64,000 nucleotides of DNA from Spirodela intermedia (lineage: Eukaryota > Streptophyta > Magnoliopsida > Alismatales > Araceae), in NCBI GenBank assembly GCA_902729315.2, contig LR746272.1, positions 4,781,037 through 4,845,036 of the forward strand, written 5' to 3'. Shown here one piece after another: positions 24,677-36,560 of the stretch. Below the pieces are notes generated by a model. That model was not told the DNA's origin. It saw only the letters and a program-made list of their open reading frames with translations, and did no database searches. The translations under genes and the position numbers were made by a program. Each line of letters starts with the position of its first letter. Position 1 is the stretch's first letter.

Positions 24677-24681
24677 AGGAT

Positions 24682-26314
24682 TGACGTGACTTAGTCATTG
24701 TATATTCATACGAATTTAAAATTTATAAAACTAAAAAATACGAATTTTCAGATATTTAGAAATATTTATAAATAAATATATCAATTATAATTTAATAAAA
24801 CTTTTAAAAATAGTGGTACTTTTTTGGTTCAATCACAGAGATGTAATATAATATCTGGTAATTATTTAGAATTTTTCTCAAAGAATACTATTTTCTATAA
24901 ATTTTATACTAGGAAATAAAAAGGAAATATATTTAAAATTCACAAAAAATAGAAATAAGGGTGCAGATGTCAGGATGATGTCAATGCCCAACGAATGTGA
25001 ATCGGATGAAAATAGAGTTCCACCTAGCGATTCTTATGTAAACGATTACATTTAATTAATCAAATTAAGATCTATAAAAGCCAAAAAAATCGTAATTGAA
25101 TGAAATATATCTTTGTCAATTTAAATCACATAAATTATCACTAAATGAAACAAAAAAGTAAGTTAAAAGTAGGAAAATAAAGTTCTGACATCACGGCAAC
25201 AATGCATTAACAATGCACTAGAATCTTGAGCATTCGAGAGGATTGTCGTGTAATGTCCATAGCCTTGAATGCTCTCCTTACACAAAGATGACGTGAACAA
25301 TCTCTAGATCTCCTTGCGAAGTCTAGAGATCAATGAAATGGGTCGTCGAATCATCTCCAGCTGTTGTCACACGACGGAGCGGAAAAATGGTGGTGTTGCA
25401 GCTCTTTGGCAGCTGTCACCCAACGAAGAGGAGCTGGATAGAGGTGAGGTGCGTGTCAAGGAGCTTCATCCTTAGGTCCGTGCAGCAAAAGGAGGCTCTT
25501 CATCACATTTGGTATGCTCTCAGGAGGTAGCGACTCATCTCCTAATTGATCATCCTCTTTCTGATGACAGCTTGTTCGTCGATCAATTAGAGATGCCTTA
25601 CTCAATAAATTCGTGATCTTTTTATCACGAATCATTTAGTAATTTTAGTAATAATGTTCTATGAATCCTATTGACAAAGATTTTCACTAATGATCTAGCG
25701 ATTCTGGTTGCATAATCCTTCACCGGTGATTTACAGGAAAGTCACGATAATCAAATAAAAAATATGAGTTTTGGCTTTAGGAGGATTCAAACCCACGCCG
25801 GTTGCCAACCCTTTCTGGGGAAGGTGTGATGCATGTTTAGCCCCACATTGATTGTGTGTTGAAGTTTATGGTGAATATATAGTAATATTACATTTTTGAT
25901 CAAGTCCCTTTCTCATGCGTGTACGATCACTCCTTGCCTCACAGCTAGCTGGCCACCGATGACGTGGAAGGGGAGTGGTGCACACGTACCCCTATCAGTC
26001 CTAGCCACTTGAGCCCCTACTCGTGGCTCCTCCCCGACTACACTTCCAACCCACTTGTAGGCCCGGCTAGCTGATGGGTCTCCCTTCATTTTGTTTTATT
26101 TTTATTTTTATTTCTTTTTCTTTATTTATCTCAAAAGTAAGATTGTAAAAATCATATAAATTCGTATAAAATCACATAGTTACCCAAAAAATTATATTAA
26201 TCAATTAAAAACTACTTTTCACACTTTAACATAAATATAAGTCTATTTATCATGAGTTAAAGCTAAAAATATATTATTTACTAATTATTAACTCATGATA
26301 ATGAAGACTTATCA
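24682..26314 (-). mobile_element. Solo LTR, gypsy family E, with target-site duplication
   Basis: Ends TGACGTGACTTAG...GACTTATCA and is flanked by a perfect 5-bp duplication AGGAT at 24,677-24,681 and 26,315-26,319, so this 1,633-bp piece is a clean solo LTR left by LTR-LTR recombination. Homologous to 2,940-4,685. Orientation is inferred from that copy, which keeps its PBS. Confidence 0.9.
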
Positions 26315-26319
26315 AGGAT

Positions 26320-26590
26320 AGAGAGAGGACATATATTAACTACTTGGTACTATGTGCACATGGATGCAAAGACCCAATGTAAAGATATACATATAGATAG
26401 AAAGATAAGGGATATTAGATGTTTTTGCATAGAAGAGATTGCCTCCAATCACAAAGGCAGTGTCCTACTAGAACTTCGAGACACTCAAGATGAATTTAGG
26501 TCACTAAATATGACTTTTCTTCTAATATCGGGTTCTTAAAAGAGGTCTTCAAGCTACTTGCCACCATCCACTACAGTCTCTAGAATTAGT
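26320..26590. repeat. Spacer with a dispersed 160-bp repeat
   Basis: 26,430-26,590 resembles 15,700-15,860, with the shared run TTCTTCTAATATCGGGTTCT followed by TAAAAGAGGTCT. No coding signal is recognised. Confidence 0.5.
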
Positions 26591-29338
26591 AAGGTCATAT
26601 AATCAAGACAGGTTTTTACAAATAGTTGGCCATACCTTTTGGCTTATCCAATGCACTTAGTACATTTATGAGAGTGATGAATCAGGTTCTGAATCTTTTA
26701 TTAGTAAATTTGTTGTTATTTATTTTGATGATATTCTTATTTACAATACTACAAAAGAAGAACAAATTAAACATCTCATATCAATGTTTAAAGTGTTGCA
26801 ACATAATGAATTATGTATTAATTTGAAGAAATGTGACTTCATGACTACTAATGTATTATTCTCGGGATAGATTGTAAGTGAAGATGGCATCAAAGTAAAT
26901 GAAGAAAATATTAAAGCTATTAAAGATTGGCCAACACTTACTACAATTCATCATGTTTGATACTTTCATAGTTTGACATCATTTTATAAAAGATTTATCT
27001 AAAATTTAGCTCAATAATGGGTCTAGTTACTGAATGCATGAGAAAAAGTAATCTTAAATGAACTAATGAAACTAATAATAGTTTTACTATAACAAAAGAA
27101 AAATTATGTTCTGCTCTTATTTTAGCTCTACCAAATTTTGATAAACTATTTGAAGTAGAATGTGATGTAGTTAGCATCAAAGGTGTACTATGACAAGAAG
27201 GTTGGCCAAAACTATTTTTCAACAAAAAAATCTCTAACGCAAGAAAAAATAGACAACATTTGAACTAGAATTTTATGTTGTGGTCCATGCTTGACAAACA
27301 TAAGAACACTATTTGATTCAGCAAGAGTTTATTCTATATACTTCTCATGAGGCTCTTAAATTAAACAATAGTCAGACTTCTATTAATATAATATATGCTA
27401 AATTGTTCTCTTTCATTCAACATTCTACTTTTGTTATTAAAAACAAGTCATGAAAATTAAATTGAGTTGTAGACGCTCTTAATAGAAAAACAGCATGTTT
27501 GGTGAACCTGCATGTTGAGATCGCATGATTTGACTATCTAAAGAACTATACCTAGAAGATGGGGATTTTTCTCAACAATATATGACATGTATATTCGAAA
27601 TATCAACTAAAAGTTTTCACCTACATGATGGTTTATTATTTCGAGGAACACAACTATCTATTCCTCACAACGTTCTAAGAGAGAAACTAGTACATGAATT
27701 TAGGCTTAGTAGGACACCTTGATCAAGACAAGACCTTACAATCAATTAAAGAATAGTATTATTAATCCAAACTAAAGAAAGATGTAGAAAATTTTATTTG
27801 TAAATATTAGGTTTGTCAAATCTATGAGAGACAAAGTCAAAATACTGAATTATACACTCTATTATTGATTCCACAACATCCATGAGCTAATATTTTATGG
27901 ACTTTATATTAAGTCTATTGTCAACATAGAGAAGGGTTAAAATTTCCACATTGGGAAATGGGGCAAGTCCAAGTTCTATCACTTCTAGAGCCTATGCTCC
28001 GACAATTGAACCTAGGTCGGTCAAGCTGGAAATTGTGTCTAGTCAATGCTGAGGAGAAAGATTCATTTCAGTGTAAACATAATCAAGGAGAGGGACACTC
28101 TAAATCTCCATTGGAAAAGGATCCTAACGGACTACAAGCCCTAGCTTTTAAGTTGAAGAAAGAAGTTCCCCTGGAATAGAAAGATATTGCACTTCAAAAT
28201 CGTTACAAGAAGCATTGCAAGCACAACTTCCTTTCTGGGCAAACCAAACCCAAAAAGCAACTCCCCCCTGGCTAGCCTTGCAAGAGCGGGTGTGCAGGAG
28301 AATAGAACTTAGCACACTTAAATCAAACAAAGGTATAGCATTACCTAAAGTATATGACACTACTCCTAAAAGAGTTTCCATGACAGAACCAATAGTGAAC
28401 TTAATATAGTCAGCCCCTATACAATAAGCATATTTCAATAAGAATCTCATAACAATCAATGAAATAATTTCACAGTCAACAACTTGAGTTATTAACCTCA
28501 TAGTCAATAACTCCATTGTTGTGATCGTTAATAGATTTTCAAAAATAATGCATTTCATTACACGTAAAAAGACAAATGATACAAGTCAGGTAATAAATCA
28601 CTTCTTCAAAAAAATTGTTCATCTATATGAAATTTATGAGTTAATTATATTTGATAGAGATTCTAAGTTTATATCTCACTTCTGACAAACTATTTGGAAA
28701 ATATTTGATAATTTTTTTTAATTCAATAATACTAGTCATCTAGAAATTGATAGCCAAACTAAAGTTATAAATAGAACTCTTGGCAATTTGATTCATTGAA
28801 TTTTATGTGAAAAGCCAAAAGAATAGGATTATGATTTAGCTTAAGTAGAGTTTACTTATAATTTAATGGTTAATTATTTGACTAACTAATCTCTATTTTC
28901 AATAGTATATTATTTTCCTCTAATAATTTTATTAGGTCTATTACAAGTACCGAGGTCAGTTGGAACTAGTAAAATTATAAACAATATGATAGATCATATC
29001 AAAATACTTCATGAATGTGTGATACACAATTTCACAATAAATTATAAGAAATATAAGACATCAGTAGATAAAAAAAGAAGGAAAACAATATTTGAAGTTA
29101 GAGACAAAGCTATGGTGTACCTTCATAAAGAACGATTCCTAACAAGTAACTATAATGAGTTGAAGCCAAAGAAATATAAACCATATCAAGTTCTATAGAA
29201 AATCAATGACAAAATATACCTTATTGAGCTCCCACTTAATATAACTATTTCACCCACATTCAATATTAGTGACATATATGAGTATTATGATGATTCAAAT
29301 GAAGACTTGAGGATGAGTTATCTTGAAGAAGGAGAGAC
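26591..29338 (+). mobile_element. Ty3/gypsy pol remnant (RT, RNase H, integrase)
   Basis: In several frames: RT with AIPFGLSNALSTFMRVMNQVL (26,626 on), the catalytic FDD box at 26,724-26,732 (YFDDILIYNTTKEEQIKHL), then NLKKCDF and IKAIKDWP. RNase H remnants follow up to about 27,480. The zinc-binding integrase part (LHDGLLFRGTQLSIPH) is near 27,610. The integrase core and C-terminus run from about 28,502 to 29,300 (NRFSKIMHFITRKKT, NRTLGNLI, AMVYLHKERF, YNELKPKKYKPYQVL). Many stops. The integrase is split by about 575 bp of unrelated DNA. The left end including protease and gag is missing. The copy at the right window edge is its duplicate. Confidence 0.88.
27928..28501. repeat. Foreign insertion inside the gypsy integrase remnant
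   Basis: Integrase homology breaks at about 27,927 and resumes at about 28,502 (VNNSIVVIVNRFSK). The inserted DNA has a 73-codon frame (27,958-28,179, plus) and a 136-codon frame (28,148-28,558, minus) that I do not recognise. No terminal repeats or target duplication were found, so its nature is open. Confidence 0.5.
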
Positions 29339-30000
29339 TGATGTAGTCAAAGACATAAGTTGAGCTCTCAACATCTAATTTAGGTCCAATTATCTTTAAT
29401 TTAGGCCATAAAGTGAAGAGTGCTGAGAAGGGGGCCCACATATGTGACTAGTGGATTGTAGGTTCAAAAAATAATATTTTATTTCTTACTTTATATTCTT
29501 TCACTTCTAGAAGTCACTTTATGTCCCTTTTCTTCTAGAAGAGATTTTAGTATGATTAGTTTGTACCTAATATCTATTTAAGATCTTTAACTGTCAAAGT
29601 ACGTACCCAAGATTTGTTTAGCATCTCTATTTGTGAGAGTTTATTTAAGGTCATTTCAGAGTTTGTAAGAGTATTTCCAAAAGATCTATCTAAGATCTCA
29701 ATCTGTTAGAGTTTATTTGGGTCATTTTAAAGCTAGTCACACTCTATTTAGGATCTTTCTTTTGGAAGCACCCCACCTTCTTTCTAAGCCTATATAAAGG
29801 TCATCATTGTAACTTGAGGTCCTCACTTTTTAGTTGAATCAGTTTTCTCCAATATAAAAATCTTTTTCTTTTGTTTGTGAATTCAGACACCTCTTTGTGG
29901 ATTCAAAAGGTTGAAGACTCCGAATTTATGGATTTAGAGGTTGGTTTCTTCCCTAAGATTGAGGCTTTATAGATTCAAGCCCTATATGTTATTTATCTTC
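29339..30000 (+). mobile_element. Probable 3' LTR of the gypsy remnant
   Basis: A purine-rich tract (29,324-29,338, GAAGAAGGAGAGAC) is followed by TGATGTAGTC, a typical gypsy LTR start. A TATATAAAGG box lies at 29,791-29,800 and a TGTGAATTCAGACACCTCTT stretch downstream resembles the usual end of such LTRs. No partner LTR is present, so the right end is approximate. Confidence 0.6.
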
Positions 30001-30019
30001 TGCATTACTGCTGTGTCAC

Positions 30020-30262
30020 AATCATTGGTCAAACGAGTGATGTTGATGCCGTTGTTGTTGTTCAGTTCCTCTAGCGGCCTCCAATTCGTTGCGTTCGCCT
30101 CCACCTCACCGTCCAAACCAACGCAACGTGGCCGCATGCAGAAACAGACGAGAGGGAATCGCAGGACCATCACCTTGAGGTCCCAGGCCATAAAGACATT
30201 GCTCAGGCAGTGTGACTACTGGTTCGCTGAACAGGTGTATCACAATCAAAAAGTATTGTAGA
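30020..30262 (-). pseudogene. TDC exon-2 relic
   Basis: On the minus strand this aligns with TDC exon 2 from about residue YGTANLQ to THTVIGG. Recognisable pieces are FPLVCFCMRPRCVGLDGEVE (TDC: FALVCFRMRPRRAGADGEAE) and PLEELNNNNGI (TDC: LLEEVNNSGGI). About 30 bp covering GFEEMVAADT are missing and stops interrupt the frame. There is no exon 1 nearby. Divergence is far greater than among the four intact copies, so it records an older TDC locus. Confidence 0.85.
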
Positions 30263-31506
30263 TTTTGATATTGTCTGAACAATCTCAACATTGAAAACAC
30301 TTTTTACGGCTATGACTCAATATGGCAGTCCAACTAATGGTCCTATCAAATCTCCCATTTTTCTCTTTAACCTATTAAAGAAGTTTCATTGAAGATCCCC
30401 AGATATATAGGGGAACATCTTTAAGTAAAATTATGTTAAAGCATGCGATGGGGATGCGACTAAAGATCCTAGTTGGATTTATGGATCACCCCAAAATCAG
30501 ACATGGAAATATTACCACATATACCCCGAAGGTTCTTTAAGATCGTGACTCGGCCTATAAAGCCATTCAAACCTAAATCTTCTTAAGCTCTCTACTTCTT
30601 GAATGACTACGCTTTCTTGCGGTGGGACTCCGCCAACGCCACTCGCTTTAGTGAACGTTCTGTCAAGGCGGAGGTACAACACGACAGCTTAGATGGATCT
30701 TTTCGCTGTGAAGACTGAACGGTTCTCTTCAGGCTTATCCACAAAAATCTGGCCAGGTCATCGCGTGGAACCGTCGTGTAGACTTAGGATAATTTACAAT
30801 GAATGAGGTTGGTGGAGTCTCCTGGCAAGAAAGCACACGCACAGTCGTTCAAGAAATCGAGAGATTTCGAAGGTTCGGGTTTGAATAGGCTGAGTCAGGG
30901 TGTTCAAGAATATTCGTTATATATGTTGCAATATTTCCGTCTAATTATGACTTGATCCAAAAATCGAACTAGGATTTGTAGCCATATCTTGTTAGAAAGT
31001 GATGCAAACCTCATTCTTATTTTAAGTTAAGCTCAATAGTCTTATGTAATTTTTCGTGTGCATATATAACGGAATGTAGTGCATAAATCGGCGTACTACA
31101 CCCTCCCCCTCCATTACACCGGCATTTGAACTGGTAAACGGCGGAATAACCAAGTACCTCGTCAACAACCCACTATTTGCATCGATCCCAAGTCCCAACA
31201 GAAAGTAAATGCTGGGTGACGAAATTGACGCATTAGATTATAACGAAAATAATGTACATCTTGTTGACAGTGTCGCCACATTTTATATACCGATAGAGCG
31301 CGTGCATAACCCCCCACTGGTCTTTAGTTCTATCCTACGGCGTATTTCTTTCAAATGTTATCTGCTATCAAGAAACAGAAAGGAAAGCAAAAACTCTAAA
31401 GCCACAAGGAAAGAAAGAGTGTGGCAAGGCGTGATGTGCTTTTACCGACAAGGAAACTGTTTGAGAAGTTTTCTTTTATTTCGATGAATAAAACTCAAAG
31501 ACCAGA
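30263..31506. promoter_or_regulatory. Upstream region specific to TDC-B, no gene
   Basis: Not found upstream of A, C or D except a short diverged match of 31,265-31,310 to 46,345-46,395 (shared CATTTTATRTACC). 30,330-30,450 matches 8,760-8,880. It joins the common TDC block at 31,507. An open frame at 31,209-31,487 is not recognisable. It may contribute distal promoter elements to TDC-B, which is inference. Confidence 0.45.
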
Positions 31507-31769
31507 AGGCCAATCGGCACGCCAGAGGACCAGGTGAAGCCGACGCTTCCGGTCACCAACCACCCGGTCTTCATGCGACGCCGCCATAGGAAGCTGCCTG
31601 GCGCAAATAGGTCTATTGATAAGGAAAAAAATAAGCCGTCGATACCTACCATCCTACCATGCAGACGAGTCTTGGCGGCTGCTCACCACCAAGAAGGAGT
31701 CCGGCACCTCCTGTGCTCCGAGTCAAACCTTGCTGTTTCGTCGATACTGAGTCTTCTACACGATTCTCC

Positions 31770-31778
31770 CTATTTAAG
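31770..31778 (+). promoter_or_regulatory. TATA-like box of TDC-B
   Basis: CTATTTAAG lies 129 bp upstream of the ATG, in a pyrimidine-rich context typical of plant core promoters; the same element precedes A, C and D (46,774-46,782 and 60,467-60,475 for C and D). Confidence 0.6.
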
Positions 31779-31906
31779 GCAGCCTTCGTCCAGCGCTGAA
31801 GTCACAACCCCAGCGTTCCATCCCTGGTCGCTCTATACCTCCCTGTCTCTCCCACACCATTTCCCAGACAGTTGTCCAGAGGCTCTCCCTCCCGTGAGGA
31901 GTAGAG

Positions 31907-33562
31907 ATGGGAAGCCTCGACGCTAACTGCATCGCGTCTCCCAGAGGGTTCAGCCCTCTGGATATCGACGATTTCCGGCAGCAGGCCCATCAGACCGTCG
32001 AATTCATCTGCGAGTACTACAAGGGCATCGAGAGCCACCCCGTCGTCCCCCAGGTGGAGCCCGGCTATCTCCGCCGTCTCCTCCCCGAGACCCCCTCCGC
32101 CCAGCCCATGCCGTTCGCCAAAGTGCTGAGCGAGGTCCAGGCCACCGTCCTCCCCGGCATGACCCACTGGACCAACCCCAACTTCTTCGCCTACTTCCCC
32201 GCCACGCTGTCGTCCGCCGCCCTGTGCGGCGACCTGCTGGCCTCCGCCCTCAACCCCGTGGCCTTCAACTGGCTCTCCTCGCCCGCCGTCACCGAGCTGG
32301 AGAGCCTCACGTTGGACTGGCTGGCCCAGCTGATCCGACTCCCCAAGGGCTTCCTCTTCTCCGCCGGCGGCGGCGGGGTGCTCCAGGCCACCACCAGCGA
32401 GGCCGTGCTGTGCACCCTGGTGGCGGCCCGGAAGATGGTGCTGGAGCGCGCCGGCCACGACGGCGCCGACAAGCTCGTGGTCTACGCCTCCGACCAGACC
32501 CACTCCACCTTCGCCAAGGCCTGCAAGATCGCCGGCATCGCACCCGCCAACATCCGGATCATTCCCACGGCCCGGGAAGACTTGTTCTCGCTTCGACCCG
32601 ACTCGCTGCGGGCCGCCATGGAGGCTGACGCGGCGGCCGGCCTGCTCCCCGCCTACGTGTGCGCCACGGTCGGCACCACCTCCTCCACCGCCGTCGACCC
32701 GGTGGCGCAGCTGGCCGAGGTGGCCGGCCGCTTCGGCGCCTGGGTGCACGTCGACGCGGCGTACGCGGGCAGCGCCTGCGTCTGCCCCGAGTTCCGCCAC
32801 CATCTGGACGGGGTCGACCGGGTCGACTCCATCAGCATGAGCCCCCACAAGTGGCTGCTCACGGGGCTCGACTGCTGCTGCCTCTGGGTGCGGGACCGCG
32901 CCCGGCTCACCACCTCGCTCTCCACGGATCCCGAGTACCTCAAGAACCGCGCCACCGAGTCCGGGCTCGTCGTCGACTACAAGGACTGGCAGGTACGGCC
33001 CTCTTCCTTCCCTCACCGCTCTCCAACAGCGAAAAACTCCGTGTTCTGCGGGAATTCCCATCGATTCCCGATTCAAATCTCCGTATCTCCCCTTCCAACG
33101 TAGCTCACATCTAAAGTCTGACCTCTTTTCTTCTGCCAACAGATCGGCACCGGCCGGCGGTTCAGAGCACTGAAGCTGTTCATGGTGATGAGGTGCTACG
33201 GCACCGCGAACCTGCAGTCGCACATCCGGAGCGACGTCCGGATGGCCCGGGGCTTCGAGGAGATGGTCGCCGCCGACACCCGGTTCGAGGTCGTCGTCCC
33301 GCGGCGGTTCGCTCTCGTCTGCTTCCGCATGCGGCCGCGCCGCGCCGGTGCGGACGGCGAGGCGGAGGCGGACGCAGCGAACCGAAGGCTGCTGGAGGAG
33401 GTGAACAACAGCGGCGGGATCTACGCCACTCATACGGTCATCGGCGGGATCTACGTCATCCGCTTCGCGGTGGGCACTACGCTGACCGAGGAGCGGCACG
33501 TCAAGGCGGCCTGGGAGCTCTTCCGGGCCAAAGCCGACGCCGCCTGGGAAGCAGCCCAGTGA
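31907..33562 (+). CDS. TDC: TDC-B: predicted tryptophan decarboxylase
   Basis: Exons 31,907-32,992 and 33,143-33,562 join in phase 0 to the same 501-aa protein as TDC-A, with no coding difference seen. The family residues (His199, Asp283, Lys315, Tyr344, Gly366) are all present. It lies head to head with TDC-A, with 8.9 kb between the two ATGs holding a solo LTR, a gypsy remnant and the TDC exon-2 relic. Only about 400 bp of upstream sequence is shared with the other copies; everything further upstream is private to B, so expression could differ while the product does not. Confidence 0.95.
32993..33142 (+). other. TDC-B intron (150 bp)
   Basis: GTACGG donor and CCAACAG acceptor, same sequence as the A and C introns. 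Confidence 0.93.
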
Positions 33563-33867
33563 TCCCGCGTTGTTACGGCCGAGTTTTTATCCACGGTTCG
33601 ACCTTGCAAAACCCTGGATGGGACCGTCGCCAAAGGCTTGCAATGAGTCGACCTCAAGGATCGATAAAAATCCATGTGGACGCTGCCTGAGGAGAGATTT
33701 CCGCTGTCGTACTACTGTGCGATGTGGGCAGACGTACACACATTTTTTTAGATTCAACGGGTGTAAAGGCGTATGAGCATATGGTTTTGTCCATAATTAC
33801 CGGATAATTTTCAATTCAATACTGTTTTTCCCCTTGCAAGTACCGGATAATGTGTGTGTGTGTGTGT

Positions 33868-33899
<32 letters not shown>

Positions 33900-35316
33900 C
33901 GGGAAAAACGGACTTGCAGGTGATTCTTACTTGTGCACCCAAATCAGAAAACTGATTCCTCTGAAAGGGGAGGATCACGAGAAAAGCCATTTCCTGAACG
34001 GAAACGCTACAATGGTGTGTTAACAAAATGGACGATTTGCACTTTACAAATGCTCTTCGGATCAGTCGGCGTAATCGGGTGACCTCGATGCAAATGGGGT
34101 GGCTTGAGTCAGGGTAATTCCCGTAGAAAGTTTGAAGCTTCGGTGCTGGAGAATCGTTGTTCTGGATCATTTCTTTCAGCATGTTCTTCGTGCAGTTGTC
34201 CCATCTGGAGGACAAGTCTATTTAACGTCGTTGAGGAGGCCTGGAAGTGGGGGCTCGCCTGCGTGTTGGGCGGACGATGAGCGCCAACTTCGTCGTTGAG
34301 AGAGAGAGAGATAACGAGTTGCAACTTTGTTGAAAGGGAGGGCACAGGTAAGCGTGGGTGTGTAGATATTTATGCATGTATTGGACGAGAAAAACGGATA
34401 TTTTAGTTCCGATCTCGTGCGCGGGAACGGAGACCAGAGAAGCCGAGTTTTGGAAGTCGTTTTGTACTCAAATTGTTGTTTCCCAGTCAAAGAAGCGCGA
34501 GCCATTGTCATAAGGAAACATTTACCCACCTGCCGCGGCTGCGAGACCTCGTGGCGGCGGCGTTACTGTCGTCTCGGTTCTGAAGGTTCTCATGAAGCCA
34601 CACGCGTAATAATGAAGACGGCAGCCATTGACTGGGCACGCGGAGACAGGAAGGCGACATCAACGAAGGATCAGTTTTCTCTATTGATAAACCTTAGGGC
34701 TCCCATATTATTCGAGCGCTGCTGAAGTCATCAGATATTTTTCACCCAAATGCTAAACCAGACAATCCAAAAAGGCTTAGGAAAGTAGAGGGGGAGGGCG
34801 TGGGGGGGGAAACGCGAGGGGCGTATGGAGGTAGGGTGAGCGTTGTACAGAATGATCGGCGGTGGGTAGATTTATCATGCTATGCTACCTTTCATTTGCC
34901 TTGCTAACATATCATGGTTCAGATGGAGGTTTTCATTTGCCTGGTCTATATCATTTGCTGACGTGGGTTTCAGAGTTTGCCCAGTAGATGGTCGGCATAT
35001 TAAGAAAAATTGATTGATCTATACGAGAAACTCACGGAAGCTTTCTCGTAATTTTAAAAATATCCTATAACAAGTGTCAGAAAACAGTTTTTTTCCAGTC
35101 TTAATGTACCTTTCGATTGTACACGAAAAATAATTTATCAATTTTCTTAGCAAATGTTTGTCGTTTCATAGACACTTGAGTTTGTACCAATTCTGATATA
35201 ATCAGCTCGACTTTTTCGCCGGTATACACCCTTTCGGTAGCATACACCAGACGAATCACTCTGACGGTTTGTGCGAACTGATGCCTAGGGTCAACTGGGA
35301 GAGGAGAACGAGAGCG

Positions 35317-35350
<34 letters not shown>

Positions 35351-35951
35351 GTGCTGGCCTTTTCTATGCAGATGTGGAGACCGGGGTAAGAGGGGTAGAG
35401 GAAGAGAGAGAGAGAGAGGGAGAGATTGCTCGATATGTATACCGAAAGAAGTACAGGCAGAGGCATCCTGCGAGTGGTGGATGATATTTTTGTTATTATT
35501 ATTTTTCCTTATGGACCGGAGCGCGACTTCGTAAGCCGCGGTATTGAGGGAACCAAATCGTCGACCGTAATTCCGGAAAAGGCGACAAACATTCCTGCAA
35601 CCCTGAGGAAACCACGGAAGAGTTCTGTCTAACCACCATGCACTCTCCAGTTCTTTCACCGTTCAAGTAAAACGAGTTACAAATGAAGTTAATTACATCG
35701 GAATCACGTCGTCCTTCATTCTTTTATCAGCCTACCAAAGCTAACCTTACCTACACTTCTCGGCCCTCTGGCCTGACTCTCCGCTGTCAATGTTGGATTG
35801 GATCTTGGGACAAGCCGTAAGGGCCGGGTTTTCAGTGAGTCTGGATTTGGAAATCATGTCCAGGTATCAAATCAGATCGGAACCAATGATTTTCTGTAGT
35901 GGCTTGTACTTTGAAGGTCAAGAGTAGAAGCCAGCAATTCCATTCTACAGC
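33563..35951. repeat. TDC-B 3' flank
   Basis: Inverted copy of 18,998-21,384. Contains the GT/GA microsatellite (33,851-33,898) and the GA run at 35,322-35,347. No gene recognised. Confidence 0.7.
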
Positions 35952-35954
35952 AAT

Positions 35955-36030
35955 ATTTTAAAATTTATATTTTCTAGTTTTATAGATTTTAATTTTACAT
36001 TATTTACTATACAATGGCTAAGTCATGTTA
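35955..36030 (+). repeat. Terminal fragment of a family E LTR at the block B edge
   Basis: About 75 bp matching the outermost part of the LTR at 38,065-38,140 (TATTTTCTAGTTTTATA..., ending GCTAAGTCATGTTA). It begins within a few bases of where block B ends. Confidence 0.65.
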
Positions 36031-36560
36031 ATGACTAACCTAATTTTTAGGAATCTTAACTCATCTCAGCCATTCGTGAGGCTTTGTAAGAGGAGATCAA
36101 TAGAGGGGAGAGGGACACTGTGAGCACAATTTCCCATATATACTCTTTTCCAACATAAAATTAGAGAAATCCATTTACAATGAACGGGACGCTAGTAAGT
36201 AAGTCTAGAGCCCTTTTAGATCTTTTCTTGAGTAAAATATTCTTGTTTGATTTTCTTTTAGAAGGTTTTCGAGCCTCTGAAGGAAGTGTGTTGTCTCCCT
36301 TCCTCTTCACTTTGAAGGCAAACATTTGGTGTCTATTTTCTACCTTTTTCACCCCACAAAATATAGTGAAATTCTCACTTTCTTTCTCATCCTCCAACGA
36401 AGTACGATTGGAGAACAATTATCATGGATTACGACACTTCTTGGTGAGCACCATTGTGTGGTGTATAGCTTGCTCAAGTGTGTGGTAGGTGACATCTACC
36501 AAACATAAAAGAGAGCAACCCTCTTAAGGGTCAATTACTCTCATTTAACTTATGGGTATA
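36031..36560. other. Spacer, no recognisable gene
   Basis: Contains an 85-codon minus-strand frame (36,161-36,418), rich in Lys and Arg, and overlapping plus-strand frames; none is recognised and there is no exon or promoter signal I can defend. Confidence 0.35.

Larger units (their letters stand above)
13977..26702. repeat. Reference duplicated block A carrying TDC-A
   Basis: This 12.7-kb stretch contains all sequence found in the other three blocks. Inverted copies: 18,998-23,440 at 31,507-35,951 and 13,977-23,447 at 46,504-55,974. Direct copy: 18,676-26,702 at 55,975-64,000 (constant offset 37,298). Coordinates pair as 54,947-x for B and 69,951-x for C. Identity is near 100% by eye, including non-coding DNA and microsatellites. 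The block may extend right of 26,702, since the window ends inside the D copy. Confidence 0.93.
31507..35951. repeat. Duplicated block B (inverted copy of 18,998-23,440)
   Basis: Carries TDC-B with its 400-bp proximal upstream region and 2.4 kb of 3' flank. Almost identical to block A; visible differences are one extra GA unit near 35,322-35,347 and isolated bases near the left edge (GCCAATCGG versus GCCAATCAG). The right edge abuts a fragment of a family E LTR. Confidence 0.93.

Noticed and set aside
31907-33103. TDC as a single-exon 398-aa protein
   Set aside because: Family similarity stops at the GT donor and resumes after a good AG acceptor in the same phase; the tail is intron read-through.
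31802-33499. 565-codon open frame antisense to TDC, also at 21,448, 46,806 and 58,746
   Set aside because: It runs through the intron and both exons of the decarboxylase. High GC at third positions suppresses stops on the opposite strand; the composition (Gly/Arg/Glu/His rich) and lack of any domain mark it as a shadow.
36161-36418. Lys/Arg-rich 85-codon minus-strand frame
   Set aside because: No recognisable family, no neighbouring exons, AT-rich repeat context; noted only in the spacer entry.
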